From positions 124,001-188,000 of the forward strand of contig JADDOH010023632.1 in the NCBI GenBank assembly GCA_016648135.1: DNA of 64,000 nucleotides, read 5' to 3'. The stretch comes from Agrypnia vestita. Lineage: Eukaryota; Arthropoda; Insecta; Trichoptera; Phryganeidae. A program made the position numbers and the translations under genes. Below, one piece after another: positions 54,095-64,000 of this stretch. Positions within the stretch are counted from its first letter, which is position 1. Each line of letters opens with the position of its first letter. Below the pieces are notes generated by a model, which was not told the DNA's origin, made no database searches, and worked only from the letters and a program-made list of their open reading frames with translations.

Positions 54095-54860
54095 TCAGTT
54101 TGGTCTCCATATTATAATAGACAGTATTGAGCGTGTCCAACGCAAATTTCTCAAATACATTAACTACAAGATAAGTATACCAATACAAAACATAGAATAC
54201 AATAACCTGTTGAAATTACTCACCTTATATGATAGAAGAAAAATTTGTGATATACTTCTTTTTTACAAAATTGTAAATAAAATGTTGGACAACCTCGACC
54301 TTGTAGTGTATCAATTATAATATCCCGTCCTTACATAGAACTCGACAAATTGTCACATTTCATTGCCAAAATTCCAGAACGAATTACCAGTCAAATGCCG
54401 TAATTAGCAGAATATTAAAGACTGGTAATGAATTTGTTTTGTTTTCAATGATAATCTAGTGAAAATAAAGTTTATACTTAAAGAGGCAATACTATTTCAT
54501 TACTAACTGCTGTTGATATATACATGTTTTTATTATATTATATTATACACTGTTATATTATACACTGTTAATATATATTTTTTTATACACATTACTGCTC
54601 TGTATTTTATATTTTTAATGTATTTTATATCTTAAATTTATATTATTATTTTTAATTTTTATACTCATATTTTAATGCTTATACCTGATACTTTCACTGC
54701 TTATACCTTTTATTGATTATACATGTTCTTTATATTCATATATTTTATATTTTACTGCTTATTTCTGATATTGTTTAATGTATACACTTTTTGAATTTCA
54801 TGTAATATTTTTTATGTAAAAGCCTGTAATGGGCGTATACAAGTAAATAAATAAAACAAC
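54095..54860 (+). pseudogene. Jockey/I-type LINE 3' end
   Basis: The plus strand with shifts reads VWSPYY, IERVQRKFLKYINYKI, LLTLYDRRKICDILLFYKIV, the conserved 'VQ+KFLRY...L..RR...D..FL.K..N' tail of Jockey/I-group RT proteins. A long AT-rich 3' UTR ends at about 54860 with CAAGTAAATAAATAAAACA. It holds a 15-bp tandem repeat (TATATTATACACTGT, about 54530-54567). Confidence 0.7.
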
Positions 54861-54929
54861 TGCAAGAAAAATAATAACATCTCAGGATAGAAAGAAAGAA
54901 AGTGAATTGGATAGAATAGGAGCCGCAAG

Positions 54930-55440
54930 TCAGGTAGTTTGATCACTGTATTAACCCGTACACAGAAAAGCGGAGCTCAGCCAGCGAGCAAAACTGGCAT
55001 TATTCAAATCAGTTTTCAAGCCGTTTTCAAGCCAACCCTACGGCCACGAGCAGTGTGTCTTGACCGAAAGAACCCACTCAAGGCTTCAGGCTGCCGAGAT
55101 CGAATTTCTACGAGGAATAGTAGGAATTACCAAAAGGGACAGAATCAGAAATACACAAAAAGAGAATGTCCCGAAGTAGAAGCTTTATTAACGTTTATCG
55201 ATAAATCACAGTTACGGTGGTTGGGACATATCTTGCGGATGCCAAAACGGATATTCCAGGCAAAACCAGAAGGCAGAAGACCAAGTGGCCGTCCTAGGAG
55301 GAGCTGGCGGAAACAGTTGGATTGCTGCGAAGCGAGGTCGCAACATAATTGGGAGAAGCCCGAGATAGGAAAAGTTGGAACGTTCCATGCGTTGCAGGGA
55401 CCCCGACCCATTAGGATAAGTGGTAGAAGAAGAAGAAGAA
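54930..55440 (+). pseudogene. LINE endonuclease-RT 3' end
   Basis: The 188-codon frame at 54939-55505 holds VEALLTFIDKSQLRWLGHIL, RMPKRIFQAKPEGRRPSGRP and RRSWRKQLDCCEARSQHNW. These are the C-terminal blocks of RTE/I-type endonuclease-RT proteins found in insects. The frame upstream of residue 75 is not similar and may be shifted. The 3' end is an (AAG)n run at about 55425-55440. Confidence 0.75.
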
Positions 55441-55880
55441 GACAAATAATATTAATAATATTTAAAGCATTAACTTTGTGGTCAGGTATTTTAAAGAAAT
55501 GTTAGTTATGGTAGTATATGGTTGTCCTAACGAAGGGACGGGTACGTCTCGAAAACGGTAGACTAAAAATCTCCGTAAGTGGTTATTTACTTAACATTTT
55601 GCATGAAAAATATTTTATCGTTACCTAAATATACATACACGAAAAATTTATACAAAACGATTTTTCATAGGTAATTTTTTTTATTTTTTTTTTATTTAAT
55701 ATTACATACATCATTATTACATTTTTTCTAGTCTATTTAAAGTACATTGATACAAAATTCTTTTTATTAGGTACTCCAGTTCTGAGAAGAAAATATTTGA
55801 CAGGAGTAATTAATAGAGCATTAGAGCTAGTCCAGAATACTTTACATGTAGATCCTGACTAAATTGTTTTAACATCGATT
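55441..55880. other. AT-rich gap with a Penelope-repeat-like phrase
   Basis: CCTAACGAAGGGACGGGTAC and GTCTCGAAAACGG at about 55527-55560 resemble the Penelope terminal repeat (compare CCTGACGAAGAAGCC..CGAAACATG). No coding remnant is attached. Confidence 0.3.
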
Positions 55881-55885
55881 AACAG

Positions 55886-56062
55886 GGGCGACCAACGTAA
55901 CCTAGCGGGCATGACACTGGCTTCTTACACCGTTCTCCGAGTTCCGGGGTCGATTCCCGGCAAGGTCAAAATAAATACATATGTAATAAATATGTGATTT
56001 ACTCAAACCTGTGTTTTCACTTCAGCAATTGAGCCTCTTGGCGTGTTGAAGCGTCACGATCA
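55886..56062 (+). mobile_element. tRNA-derived SINE, family E, copy 2
   Basis: The head CCTAGCGGGCATGACACTGG and B-box GGGGTCGATTCCC (about 55947-55959), then ATGTGATTTACTCAAACCTG, AATTGAGCCTCTTGGCGTGT and TGAAGCGTC match 42340-42525. Confidence 0.8.
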
Positions 56063-56085
56063 CATAAGAGACGATCAGTGGTAAT

Positions 56086-56745
56086 GCTTTGAGAATATTA
56101 GGATTTGTTCTGCGTACTGCCAGGGTTTTCGAGAATACCCGCGTACTGAGAACTCTTTACAACTCCTTGGTGCGAAGTAGACTCGAGAGTGGCTCGATGA
56201 TCTGGGGGCCACATGAGGGCAAGTACTTTCTTATGGTGGAGAAAGTCGAAAAGAAAATTCTGAGATATCTCTACGGGCATTATCCTTGGCTTTACCCAAC
56301 CGAGTTTCTCCAGGGTGTGCTTGGCTACAATAGTTTAGAGACTAGAAGGAATGTGTATTTGATTACACATTTTTATCGATTGTTGCGCGGTATGATCGAT
56401 AATCCTGAAATTATGCAGAGCATTGGGTTGTATGTTCCTGATAATTACATTAGACATCGTCAGCATAGATTGTTTCACATTCAAATATACAGCACCAACC
56501 TGCCGATGGTTATGCCTGATGGAAGAGCCACGCTGAACAAAATCGCTTCGGGTATTGATATATTCCATGTGTCTGAGGTGTTTTTCCGAAGCGGGATTCT
56601 CCTACACCTTTGACCAGATTTTATGTTATTTTTTAATTTATTAAATATTGTTATTTTGATATATATACTTCCATAATATGTTCCATAATATAATTTGAAC
56701 ACTTAGTTTGTAATGTACATATTATTAAATAAATTGAATTGAATT
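56086..56745 (+). pseudogene. Jockey/I-type LINE 3' end, 174 codons open
   Basis: The frame at 56089-56613 reads LGFVLRTARVF, LRTLYNSLVRSRLESGSMIW, VEKVEKKILRYLYGHYP, ETRRNVYLITHFYRLLRGMI. This is the RT thumb/tail of Jockey/I-type LINEs with spacing intact and no internal stop, so this insertion is fairly young. The natural stop at 56611-56613 is followed by a short 3' UTR and a (TTGAA)n-like tail at about 56730-56745. 5'-truncated at the family E SINE. Confidence 0.85.
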
Positions 56746-56749
56746 ATGT

Positions 56750-57550
56750 CGGGGATAATTCTAGAGATATCGTCAATTACACAAAAAATATCGGGATTAG
56801 TTGTTTGATCATTAGTAATAGTACATATATTATATTTTATCAAAAAACGAGTTGCTTGACTAATGGAAAACGCAAAAATCTATGCAAGCGGCGAACAAGC
56901 AAACGAGTTAGTAGTATAATTAAACAAGATATATTATAGATATCTCAGAGACGAAAATATATAATTTGGGAAGGTATGGAAGTCTTTGGGTATTTACAGA
57001 GCTTACGGACTGTCATTGGCTGACTTAAACTTACTTTTTCATATAATACAATAATAATTATGTTCGTGAAAAAAAATCTCTTGTGATTATAACGAAATAT
57101 ACTCGTCTATTATAATGACATATATCTACAAGATTAACATTTTGTAGTTGAAAAATAAATAAATATATAACTCAAATAATAAACTGAACGTGTGTATTTA
57201 TTATTTTTCCTTCTTGAACACTTTTATTGTGTTTCCATTGAGGTTTTATTCTTTTTTCCTATTCTACTATTTAAGCTTATTTATTGCCTTTATATATTTT
57301 TTCTTTTCACTAAATACGTTTTTTCTGTTGCCTTACATGGTTACTTATATATTTTCACATATTTATTAATCTTTTTTTTTCTAGCTACCTACCACTATTT
57401 AAATTTAAATTTTATTTTATATTCTTTCTTCTTTGCTTTTTACTTACGTAAAATAATAATATATGATGTTTACTATTCTCATTTTCAAATGATAAATGGT
57501 GTGTTGAATATATACCTAGCAAGTTAGGTAGCTTGCGTTTATTTAGTAAT
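56750..57550. other. AT-rich stretch, no gene recognised
   Basis: The 111-codon frame at 57192-57527 is a low-complexity Phe/Leu/Tyr string typical of AT-rich DNA, with no domain. Confidence 0.4.
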
Positions 57551-57553
57551 GTA

Positions 57554-57984
57554 TCAAACGTAATAATTTCGTTATCTGTCCGTCCGTCCGTCCGTTCGTC
57601 TGTCTGTCCCCGTAACTTCGTGTAATATCCGTAATTTCGTTAAAATTCATGGCTAAAAAAACGAAATTAAACGGCCGGAGATAGGGCTCGAACCTCGGGA
57701 CAGCAAACCCGAAAGCGACAACGATAGCGGTGTTGCTATCGCCGAGCCTGCATTACATGTCAAAAATACACTAGATACATAAATACAGCAAAGATACAAA
57801 CCATTTCATATTCCGCCCAATCGCCAAGGTTTAGAATAGTAGCAGGGGAAATAAGAAAAAAAATCAAATATTTTGATAAAAGTCGTTATTATATTTCATG
57901 GGTGTATGCTATAATACTTATTCTTTAGGAACCGGCATACATGCCGTTACAAAAGTACCGTCATTTTTGACGGGTTATAGCTAG
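57554..57984 (+). mobile_element. Non-autonomous Helitron, family B copy 3 (full length)
   Basis: It starts TCAAACGTAATAATTTCG and ends with hairpin CCGTCATTTTTGACGG, GTTATAGCTAG (CTAG 57981-57984) and T. It contains a (TCCG)n/(TCTG)n run near the 5' end and a GC-rich centre ACGGCCGGAGATAGGGCTCG with AACCTCGGGACAGCAAACCC. The centre is a B-box complement (GGTTCGAG on the minus strand). Also GATAGCGGTGTTGCTATC, a hairpin. Length 431 bp, no coding frame. Confidence 0.85.
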
Positions 57985-58540
57985 TATGTATAAAGCATAT
58001 ATGTCGGGTTATAGTTAGTATGTATTAAGCAAGCAGCATGTAATCATGTGACCAATGAAGGCCGATTTATCGGCACCGAAACTAAGATCTTCCATGTAGT
58101 AATATTTAGTATTTCTAGCTTAGCTCATAGGTTGGGGGCCACCGCCCTGATTAACACGGCCGCGCGGTGGCCGCCCTACTGCCTACCGCCCTACTCACCC
58201 GAACCTAGTTTACTTTAGGACACGGGCGATACGCGTCCGGTTCCTCGGAACGGAGTTCCACAATGGCTCAAACGATGGACACGAAAATTTCATTCAATTT
58301 ACCCGAGCGGTTCAAAAAATGACCAAAATGTGAAAAAGTTACGGCAATTTTGAAACAAGCCTGTACGGATATGGGGCGTATACACAGGCAGAACTAACGT
58401 AAATTAAACTAAAAAGGTATGTTTAACGTAAAAAAATGCAACGAGCTTGTAAATTTTGAAACAATTACAAGAAGGTCAAACTAAATACTGTTCAAAAATT
58501 TTGAAAGATGGATGTTTCAGATATTTCGTTTCACTAATGT
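57985..58540. other. Unassigned stretch with a GC-rich patch at 58125-58275
   Basis: GGGGGCCACCGCCCTGATTA and GGCCGCGCGGTGGCCGCCC stand out. No frame above 60 codons. TATGTATAAAGCATATATG and ATGTGACCAATGAAGGCCGA near 57986-58070 recur, diverged, at 60911-60955, so an additional repeat family may be present. Confidence 0.3.
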
Positions 58541-59096
58541 TATTAAAAAAAATAACCCATAAAAACCAGGTTTTTATTTTACACCCTTTCTTTGTAAATT
58601 AAGTTTACCATCATGTAATTAAATAATTGATTGACTGAAAATGAAACACGTCTAGACAAATATCTATGTCAAAAATCTCTAAAAATATTTCTTTATTATT
58701 TGATTTCTTCCAAAACCAAAGTGTGTTGTCATCTGTGAACCAATTGTCATAAATTTTCGAAATTCGTGGTGAAGTACCTATTACACCTACTGACGGAGTA
58801 ATTCAAATTTTAAATATTCCGTGACGTTATCGGGCCGCCGGTGCCGTTGGTAGTAATCAAACTTTTGTAATGATACCAATTTGAAAAAACCATTAAAATT
58901 TCTAAAAATCGAAAATTATACTATAATTATTTTTTTAACGAAAATTTGATAAATCTTTTTGATCATCGCCACGAGTCTGCTTGCAAAGTTTCAGCTCGAT
59001 TGGATCACGGAAAAAGGGTTAAAAATCGATCCAAAGTTTTTTCGTCAAGAAAACAAGCAAGCAGACGCCACGAGTTAATAGAAAGGAAGTAATGAT
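58541..59096 (+). repeat. Dispersed repeat family C, copy 4 (longest)
   Basis: It starts TAACCCATAAAAACCAGGTT and contains GATCATCGCCACGAGTCTGC, the core GTTTCAGCTCGATTGGATC near 58990, and CAAGCAGACGCCACGAGTTA at the end. Extra DNA (58600-58880) not seen in other copies separates start and core, so either this is a longer member or another insertion is inside. Confidence 0.7.
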
Positions 59097-59098
59097 GT

Positions 59099-59126
59099 CA
59101 AAATAAGTCAAAATAAGTCAAAATAA
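59099..59126. repeat. 10-bp tandem repeat, 2.8 copies
   Basis: CAAAATAAGT repeated almost three times directly after the family C copy. Confidence 0.85.
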
Positions 59127-59129
59127 ACA

Positions 59130-60020
59130 AAAGGAATTTATGTTTCTTGCCCCGTAACTTACATAATATAATTAAAAGTATGCAGCTTCATTCTCAATGG
59201 AAATGAGAAATGGAATTCAGAATATAGGAAACCTTTTAAATTCAAACATGTTTTGTGCATTTCTTTTGATAAAGCTCATTTAAATACATTGGCAAGCTTA
59301 TTAAATGCAGAAAGCACGTGTAGAGCTCTCAGCAAACGAATTAACTTTATAAATAAATTCTTGGAGCGTGTAGACAGTATTCCATTTCAGATTTACGTAG
59401 ACATATTAGTAGCCGCATTAAACAACTTCTGTGAGACATTACACTAGGGATAATTATTAATTAAGATAATTTATAGAAGCCTATAGAGATAGCTTCGTCT
59501 CTGTGAGACTTGTATAATTTATCTAAATTAACTAATAGTGGCTTATATGAGAAATATGCGTTAAAAAGGCTAAATCTCACAAACATTTGTCAAATCTAAA
59601 ATTGCTTTTTTTGTAGACGACTTCGTTTATGTAGGTAAGTATCCTGTTGCGATTTAATGAGTTTTTAAAATAAATTTTCAACTTCGAGTAAATTAAATAA
59701 ATTCAATTATGATGCTTACTTCATATTGGTATAACTCAGACACATATTGGAATTTTTGAATGAGTGATGAATCAAATTATCCTTAGAGCAGAGGCAAAAA
59801 AAAAACATTTTTGAGAAACTCAAGATGGTGCAACCTCTGAGTAACTTCTTCTAAAAGTTATTCTGTAAAATGTAATAAAACATAATTAAAGTAATACTAT
59901 TTTCTACCTTGGCTGTGTTCGTGCTACGTTCCTTTCATTTTTACAAAGGAATACTTGTAAAAAAGAACACTTTGTATATTACAAAGATATTGTAAAAACA
60001 CCTTTATCGAATTTATTGAA
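59130..60020. other. AT-rich stretch, no gene recognised
   Basis: A 64-codon frame at 59253-59447 (Leu/Asn/Ala-rich) has no domain. Confidence 0.35.
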
Positions 60021-60044
60021 ATTTATTAGAAATTAATGATAAGG

Positions 60045-60165
60045 AGGACGGAAGGAGGAAGACTCTTGAGGAGGCCAAGACCCACCAGGAAGGAGTGGAG
60101 GAAGACTCTTGAGGAGGCCAAGGCCCACCAGGGGTTGTAGAGACGAATGATGATGATGAATGATG
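60045..60165 (+). pseudogene. RTE-like LINE 3' tip with internal 43-bp duplication
   Basis: It matches the last part of the element at 8506-8600 (complement): GGAGGAAGACTCTTGAGGAG then GCCAAGACCCACCAGG. This unit occurs twice, at 60054 and 60097. It ends in GGGTTGTAGAGACGAATGAT and (GATGAT)n. Confidence 0.75.
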
Positions 60166-60349
60166 AAGACAGCCTGACGAGAAAGAAAATGTCAATTGCA
60201 TCTTCTTTCAACCTACATTCGGCTCATGCATTGTCATAAAAATAGGTTTTATTTATGCTATGCTTAAATTAACTGTAATCAAAAATTACATAGATAGTGA
60301 TCGTAATAGATTTTTTACGTTGTGTGTCTCAAGAACATGTATTTATATA

Positions 60350-60426
60350 CAGATTATTTGGAAAACATTAATAACCTCGCAGGACCATATTCCTGCGAGG
60401 TAATAAATATTTTCCAAATAACCATG
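60350..60426. mobile_element. 77-bp palindromic mini-element, family P
   Basis: It has TA on both sides (60348-60349, 60427-60428). The left arm TTATTTGGAAAACATTAATA then ACCTCGCAGGA is mirrored by TCCTGCGAGGTAATAAATAT then TTTCCAAATAA. The loop is about 6 bases. The arms match the outer parts of copy 4 (12043-12570), so this is an extreme internal deletion of that variant. Confidence 0.85.
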
Positions 60427-60429
60427 TAC

Positions 60430-60895
60430 ACCTAGCAAGGTAGGTAGGTACATTCTGTTATTTTTTACATACTATTTTTTTTTAACAAACAGATTGTCAA
60501 CAGGTCATAAATGACCCTAATAGATGGTCCTAGAGTGACATTAAAGTACAAAGATGAAAATTTTGTGAACATTTGAATATGATATAATTACATGACACAC
60601 TTTTTGCAATAAATTAATTATAAATAATAAGTAAATGATAAAATAAATTGAGAATAATATTCAGACTAACGCAAATCACTAAATACGATTTTAGGTGTAA
60701 GTTCTAGGTTAATAAGTTTTTACACAATACACTATTTATGATAAATAGAAATAATGTTAATGTTTTAATGATAGAATGACTTGTAAATAATATTCAGGAA
60801 AAGAATATCGCAAATCAGTAAATACAATTTTTACATGCAATTACATGCTTTATACATATATAATAATACAATATTATACGCTCTTATGCTTGTGT
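60430..60895. other. AT-rich gap
   Basis: Nothing recognised. Confidence 0.4.
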
Positions 60896-61250
60896 TTATT
60901 TAGTAATCTATATGTATAAAGCATGTAATAACCATGTGACCAATAAAGGCAATGAAACCAAATAAGCGGTTTTCCATGCACGTCGAAAACCAGGATTGAA
61001 AATCCGCCACGGAGGGCGTTTATTTAGCTCGTGTTCTTATATCCGCGGTATTCTGTGTTCACTGTTCAGCTTTCGTCTGTTAACACACCCGAGTCGATAT
61101 GTCGAAGGGAGCACTCGCAAGATACAAAGTGGGACATGCATTTTTCATGCGCCGGCTGTCGGCTGCGCAGTGAACCGAACGGGAGATTGAAGAAGACGCA
61201 ATCAACATTTTCTCCTTCATCAGGCTGTCTTCATCGTTAATTGCTAATGA
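60896..61250. other. GC-moderate stretch, possibly an old repeat
   Basis: ATGTATAAAGCATGTAATAA and CCATGTGACCAATAAAGGCA resemble 58018-58070. Two overlapping frames (64 and 69 codons) cross 60996-61240 without a domain. No gene is supported. Confidence 0.3.
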
Positions 61251-63100
61251 ATTTTAATAACTTTGATAAAGACGATATTATTCATGGATAGAAGAGCGAA
61301 CACAGACGAGGGAGACAATAATATCATATTAATAATGTTTTTTAAAGAAGAACTCTTGTAACAAGTAATCAAAATACTTCAGGCGTCAAAAAATACATAA
61401 AAATTCAATTTTTTTACGTAACATTGCACGTACAAGAATTGATTTATTATCATTCTTTACGGCATACATTGGTTAATATTTTTCATTAACAGATTATTTA
61501 GAAAATTACCCTCCTGCCACGCGCAGCTGGTGATGATAATCATGTCGCCAGGGCTTGAGTGAAATGAAAAAAATTACTATTTTCTAGTTGAATGATGTAA
61601 TTTCAATGACGTAGAGTATCGAAAAAAATTATTGTGCAAATGTGATCAGATTGAAAACAAATTTAATTTTTTTCTAAAAAAAAAATCTAAATTAACAATT
61701 CGTAAAAAGCAAACGGCATTTTATCAAAAAAATTAGAGGCAATATAGTAGACAATGTTATTGCTAAAATGTGTGCAAAATTTGAAAAAAATCGGCCTAAC
61801 AGTTTTCGTAACAGGTACGTACGGCTAGTAAAAATATAATCTTTCAAATGCAAGACTTACACGTGATTTACAAGGTGGCATCTATCTCTCCAATTTTCCA
61901 TGATTTTTTTAACACGGTAATCTCTGTGACGTGCAAACAGAGATTTGGGTTTATAAATTTGGCACTGCATATCGTTAATTTTTTATCGTTTGTTTACACG
62001 GTTTTCACAATGTCTTAAAAATATATCAAGATTTCACTGAATCAATTATGTTTCTTCACAGTCAACGGCGTGGTTTCATTTCAAACCACACAAAGAAAGA
62101 TGAAGTGCATACAACACAAATAGCTGCTTCGTCTCTAAAATGAACTGCGGTTTGCCGAATACAGGGATGAAGTCTGTAACGAATAATCGGAGAAAAGTTT
62201 TGTTTCATCAGATAATCCAGACGACAAGAATCGCGAGAAAATGGCATGTTCAGTAGATCGGCGTTTTCTCATTTCCGTCTAAAGTTGGGAAAACTGATTG
62301 CATTCATTTAAAAATACCATATCTAACACTGTTGAGTTATCCATGGTTGGTTATCAATGGTTAAGTGAAATCATCATTTTTATCGTATATTCATTTAGAG
62401 TGTAAAGCAGACAACGCATCGTGACTAAAATCAAACTCAATTGTCTAAAATTTGATGGTTTCGAAGATAAATTAGAAACATGAAACTTACCACAAGTTTC
62501 CCAAATAACAAATCATAAATAATTTTGATTATAAAAATCAAAACAAAAACAATTTATAAAAAGACCATCGATTCCCAATAATATTCGCATCACGGCACAC
62601 ACAAAAATACTACAATATCTTTAATTTAAATCTTTTTTACATCTAAAAAATAACTAGATAAATAACGATAACAATTTTTTGCAATAAATAATGTTCGTAT
62701 TAGCATAATATGATGCCTGTATAATATATTGTAAAAACCTCAGGAACCTAGAAAAATTTCATTTTAGCGGGCATAACATTTAAAAGTATTATGATGATGA
62801 TGCTTTGTCAGTTAATTTGAGTAGTAAATAAAAACAATTTAAAAGAGAAGAAAATTATATCCCATAGAATAAAATATAATAATATTTTTCGGCACACTGC
62901 GCGCTGGCGGTTGGGAACCACTCACTATATTAAACCATTAACCCGTAGTATTAAGCAGTTTAAAAACTGTCATATTATTATAAAACAAAACATTCTAAAT
63001 TATTGTTGACAATAATGCTTTTACTGTTTTTATATTTTACAATATTTGTTATTAATTCGAACTCAGAGCGTTACGGACAGATCTGGGCGTTTATTAAATT
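61251..63100. other. AT-rich stretch, no gene recognised
   Basis: Nearly 1.9 kb with a single 61-codon frame (62062-62247, minus) of no known family. No shared repeats noted. Confidence 0.4.
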
Positions 63101-63102
63101 AA

Positions 63103-63545
63103 CTATCTGAAACCCGTCAAAAATGACGGTGCTTTTATATGCCGGTTCCTAAAGAATAAGCATTTACTTATTTATAGCCGAAATCCACGAAATAGTAATA
63201 TCGACTTTAAACAAAATGTTTGAACATTTTTTTTATATTTCCCCTGCCGGCAGTTGGCGGTAGGTACTATTTAAAACATGGTGCTTGTGCTGGGCGAAAC
63301 ATGAAATGGTTCGCGTCTTTTCTGAGTCATATAGTTACTGCCTTTTTGACAGGGCACGCAGGATCGGCGATAGCAACATCGCTAAGTTGCGGCCGGTTCG
63401 AGTTTGCTGGCCCGGGGTTCGAACCTCATCGCCGGCCGTATAATTTCGTTTTCTTAGCAGTGGATTCGAAGAAATTACGGATGTTACACGAAGTTACGGA
63501 CAGACAGACGGAGGGACGGACAGACAACGACATTATTATGTTTGA
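63103..63545 (-). mobile_element. Non-autonomous Helitron, family B copy 4
   Basis: On the minus strand it starts TCAAACATAATAATGTCG (63544-63545 downwards) and ends with hairpin CCGTCATTTTTGACGG and GTTTCAGATAG, where the terminal CTAG has become ATAG. It shares with copy 3 the GC-rich centre GGCCCGGGGTTCGAACCTC (plus strand, with B-box GGTTCGAACC) and the GCGATAGCAACATCGC hairpin. The 124-codon frame over it is a chance frame. Confidence 0.8.
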
Positions 63546-64000
63546 TAAATTAATGGTTGACCAGGAACACCCGAAACGTTTTTCTCTGTGGTGACACCGC
63601 CAGTCTGTTTGATTCAATTTTATTCAATGAAAAACAAACCCAACGCATTACCTAAACTAAGCGAAATTGTCCCAAATTATCACGAAATGCTTTTACATAT
63701 ATCCGACGAAATGAGGCTACACAATGTTAAATCTAACTCGCGGCGATAGATTGCACTGGTGAAAGGAACAAGGAAATTGAGTCGGCGATGTGGATAACTA
63801 GTTATTCAGAAAATATATTATATATTTGACAAGTAATAAATAAGAAATGACAGTTAATTGGGACTTTATTTGATCGGCATTATAAAATAACGCGCGCAAT
63901 ATGGAATGCAGAAATAAGGAGGAGAAATCAACTAAACGTGAAACCGTAGGAGTAAGATTTAAAAAAGAACAATCGCGATTATTAAAATTCTATAATTCTT
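63546..64000. other. Unassigned right end of the window
   Basis: AT-rich, no frame above 60 codons outside the Helitron, no shared repeat. Confidence 0.35.

Noticed and set aside
57192..57527. 111-codon open frame
   Set aside because: A string of Phe, Leu, Tyr and Ile codons expected from T-rich DNA. No domain, no start context, no second exon.
63220..63594. 124-codon open frame
   Set aside because: It lies across a family B Helitron on the opposite strand and ends outside it. It has no domain.

Overview
The window looks like AT-rich nuclear DNA of an insect, probably lepidopteran, with moderate to low confidence. The reasons are the absence of dense bacterial-type genes, the abundance of short Helitrons ending in CTAG followed by T, a cecropia/irritans-type mariner, R1- and RTE-type LINE remains, Penelope-like elements with a GIY-YIG domain, and tRNA-derived SINEs. 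No host protein-coding gene can be supported. The long open frames are either pieces of transposon proteins or chance frames. The window is best read as intergenic or large-intron DNA, a graveyard of transposable elements with a few GC-rich, possibly regulatory patches.

Layout. 0-9 kb: a Harbinger-like MITE, a degraded Helitron replicase/helicase fragment, an L2/CR1 LINE 3' end, a LINE reverse-transcriptase fragment, a TA-flanked palindromic MITE, a small second MITE and an RTE-like LINE end. 9-16 kb: a Penelope-like element with GIY-YIG domain, a Helitron carrying heat-shock-element arrays (10.8-11.3 kb), a GC-rich patch, another palindromic MITE, a SINE, and two RTE ends in opposite orientation on either side of a candidate solo LTR, followed by a second heat-shock-element Helitron on the minus strand. 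16-23 kb: a second Helitron family, a complete but broken mariner with TA target duplications, a hAT C-terminal fragment, palindromic MITEs and another Helitron 3' end. 25-30 kb: a GC-rich patch followed by a CCAAT/TATA promoter-like motif, then a complete hAT element (27265-29749) with an 8-bp target duplication, holding a candidate solo LTR and an R1 LINE piece. 31-46 kb: mostly AT-rich DNA with MITEs, SINEs and a Penelope tail with an inverted partner. 46-64 kb: a GC-rich patch, a hAT MITE with near-perfect 8-bp target duplication, a Penelope element with an inverted partial copy, several LINE ends, the third heat-shock-element Helitron and two more Helitrons of the second family.

The most interesting signal is the Helitron family at 10.8, 15.4 and 53.7 kb. 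Two copies each carry two runs of six alternating GAA/TTC units in exact 5-bp phase, the architecture of a strong heat-shock-factor binding site, and the third keeps a four-unit run. These elements could scatter heat-responsive cis-elements in this genome. The second strong theme is inverted-repeat structure: foldback MITEs from 77 to 527 bp, and Penelope copies joined to inverted partial copies.
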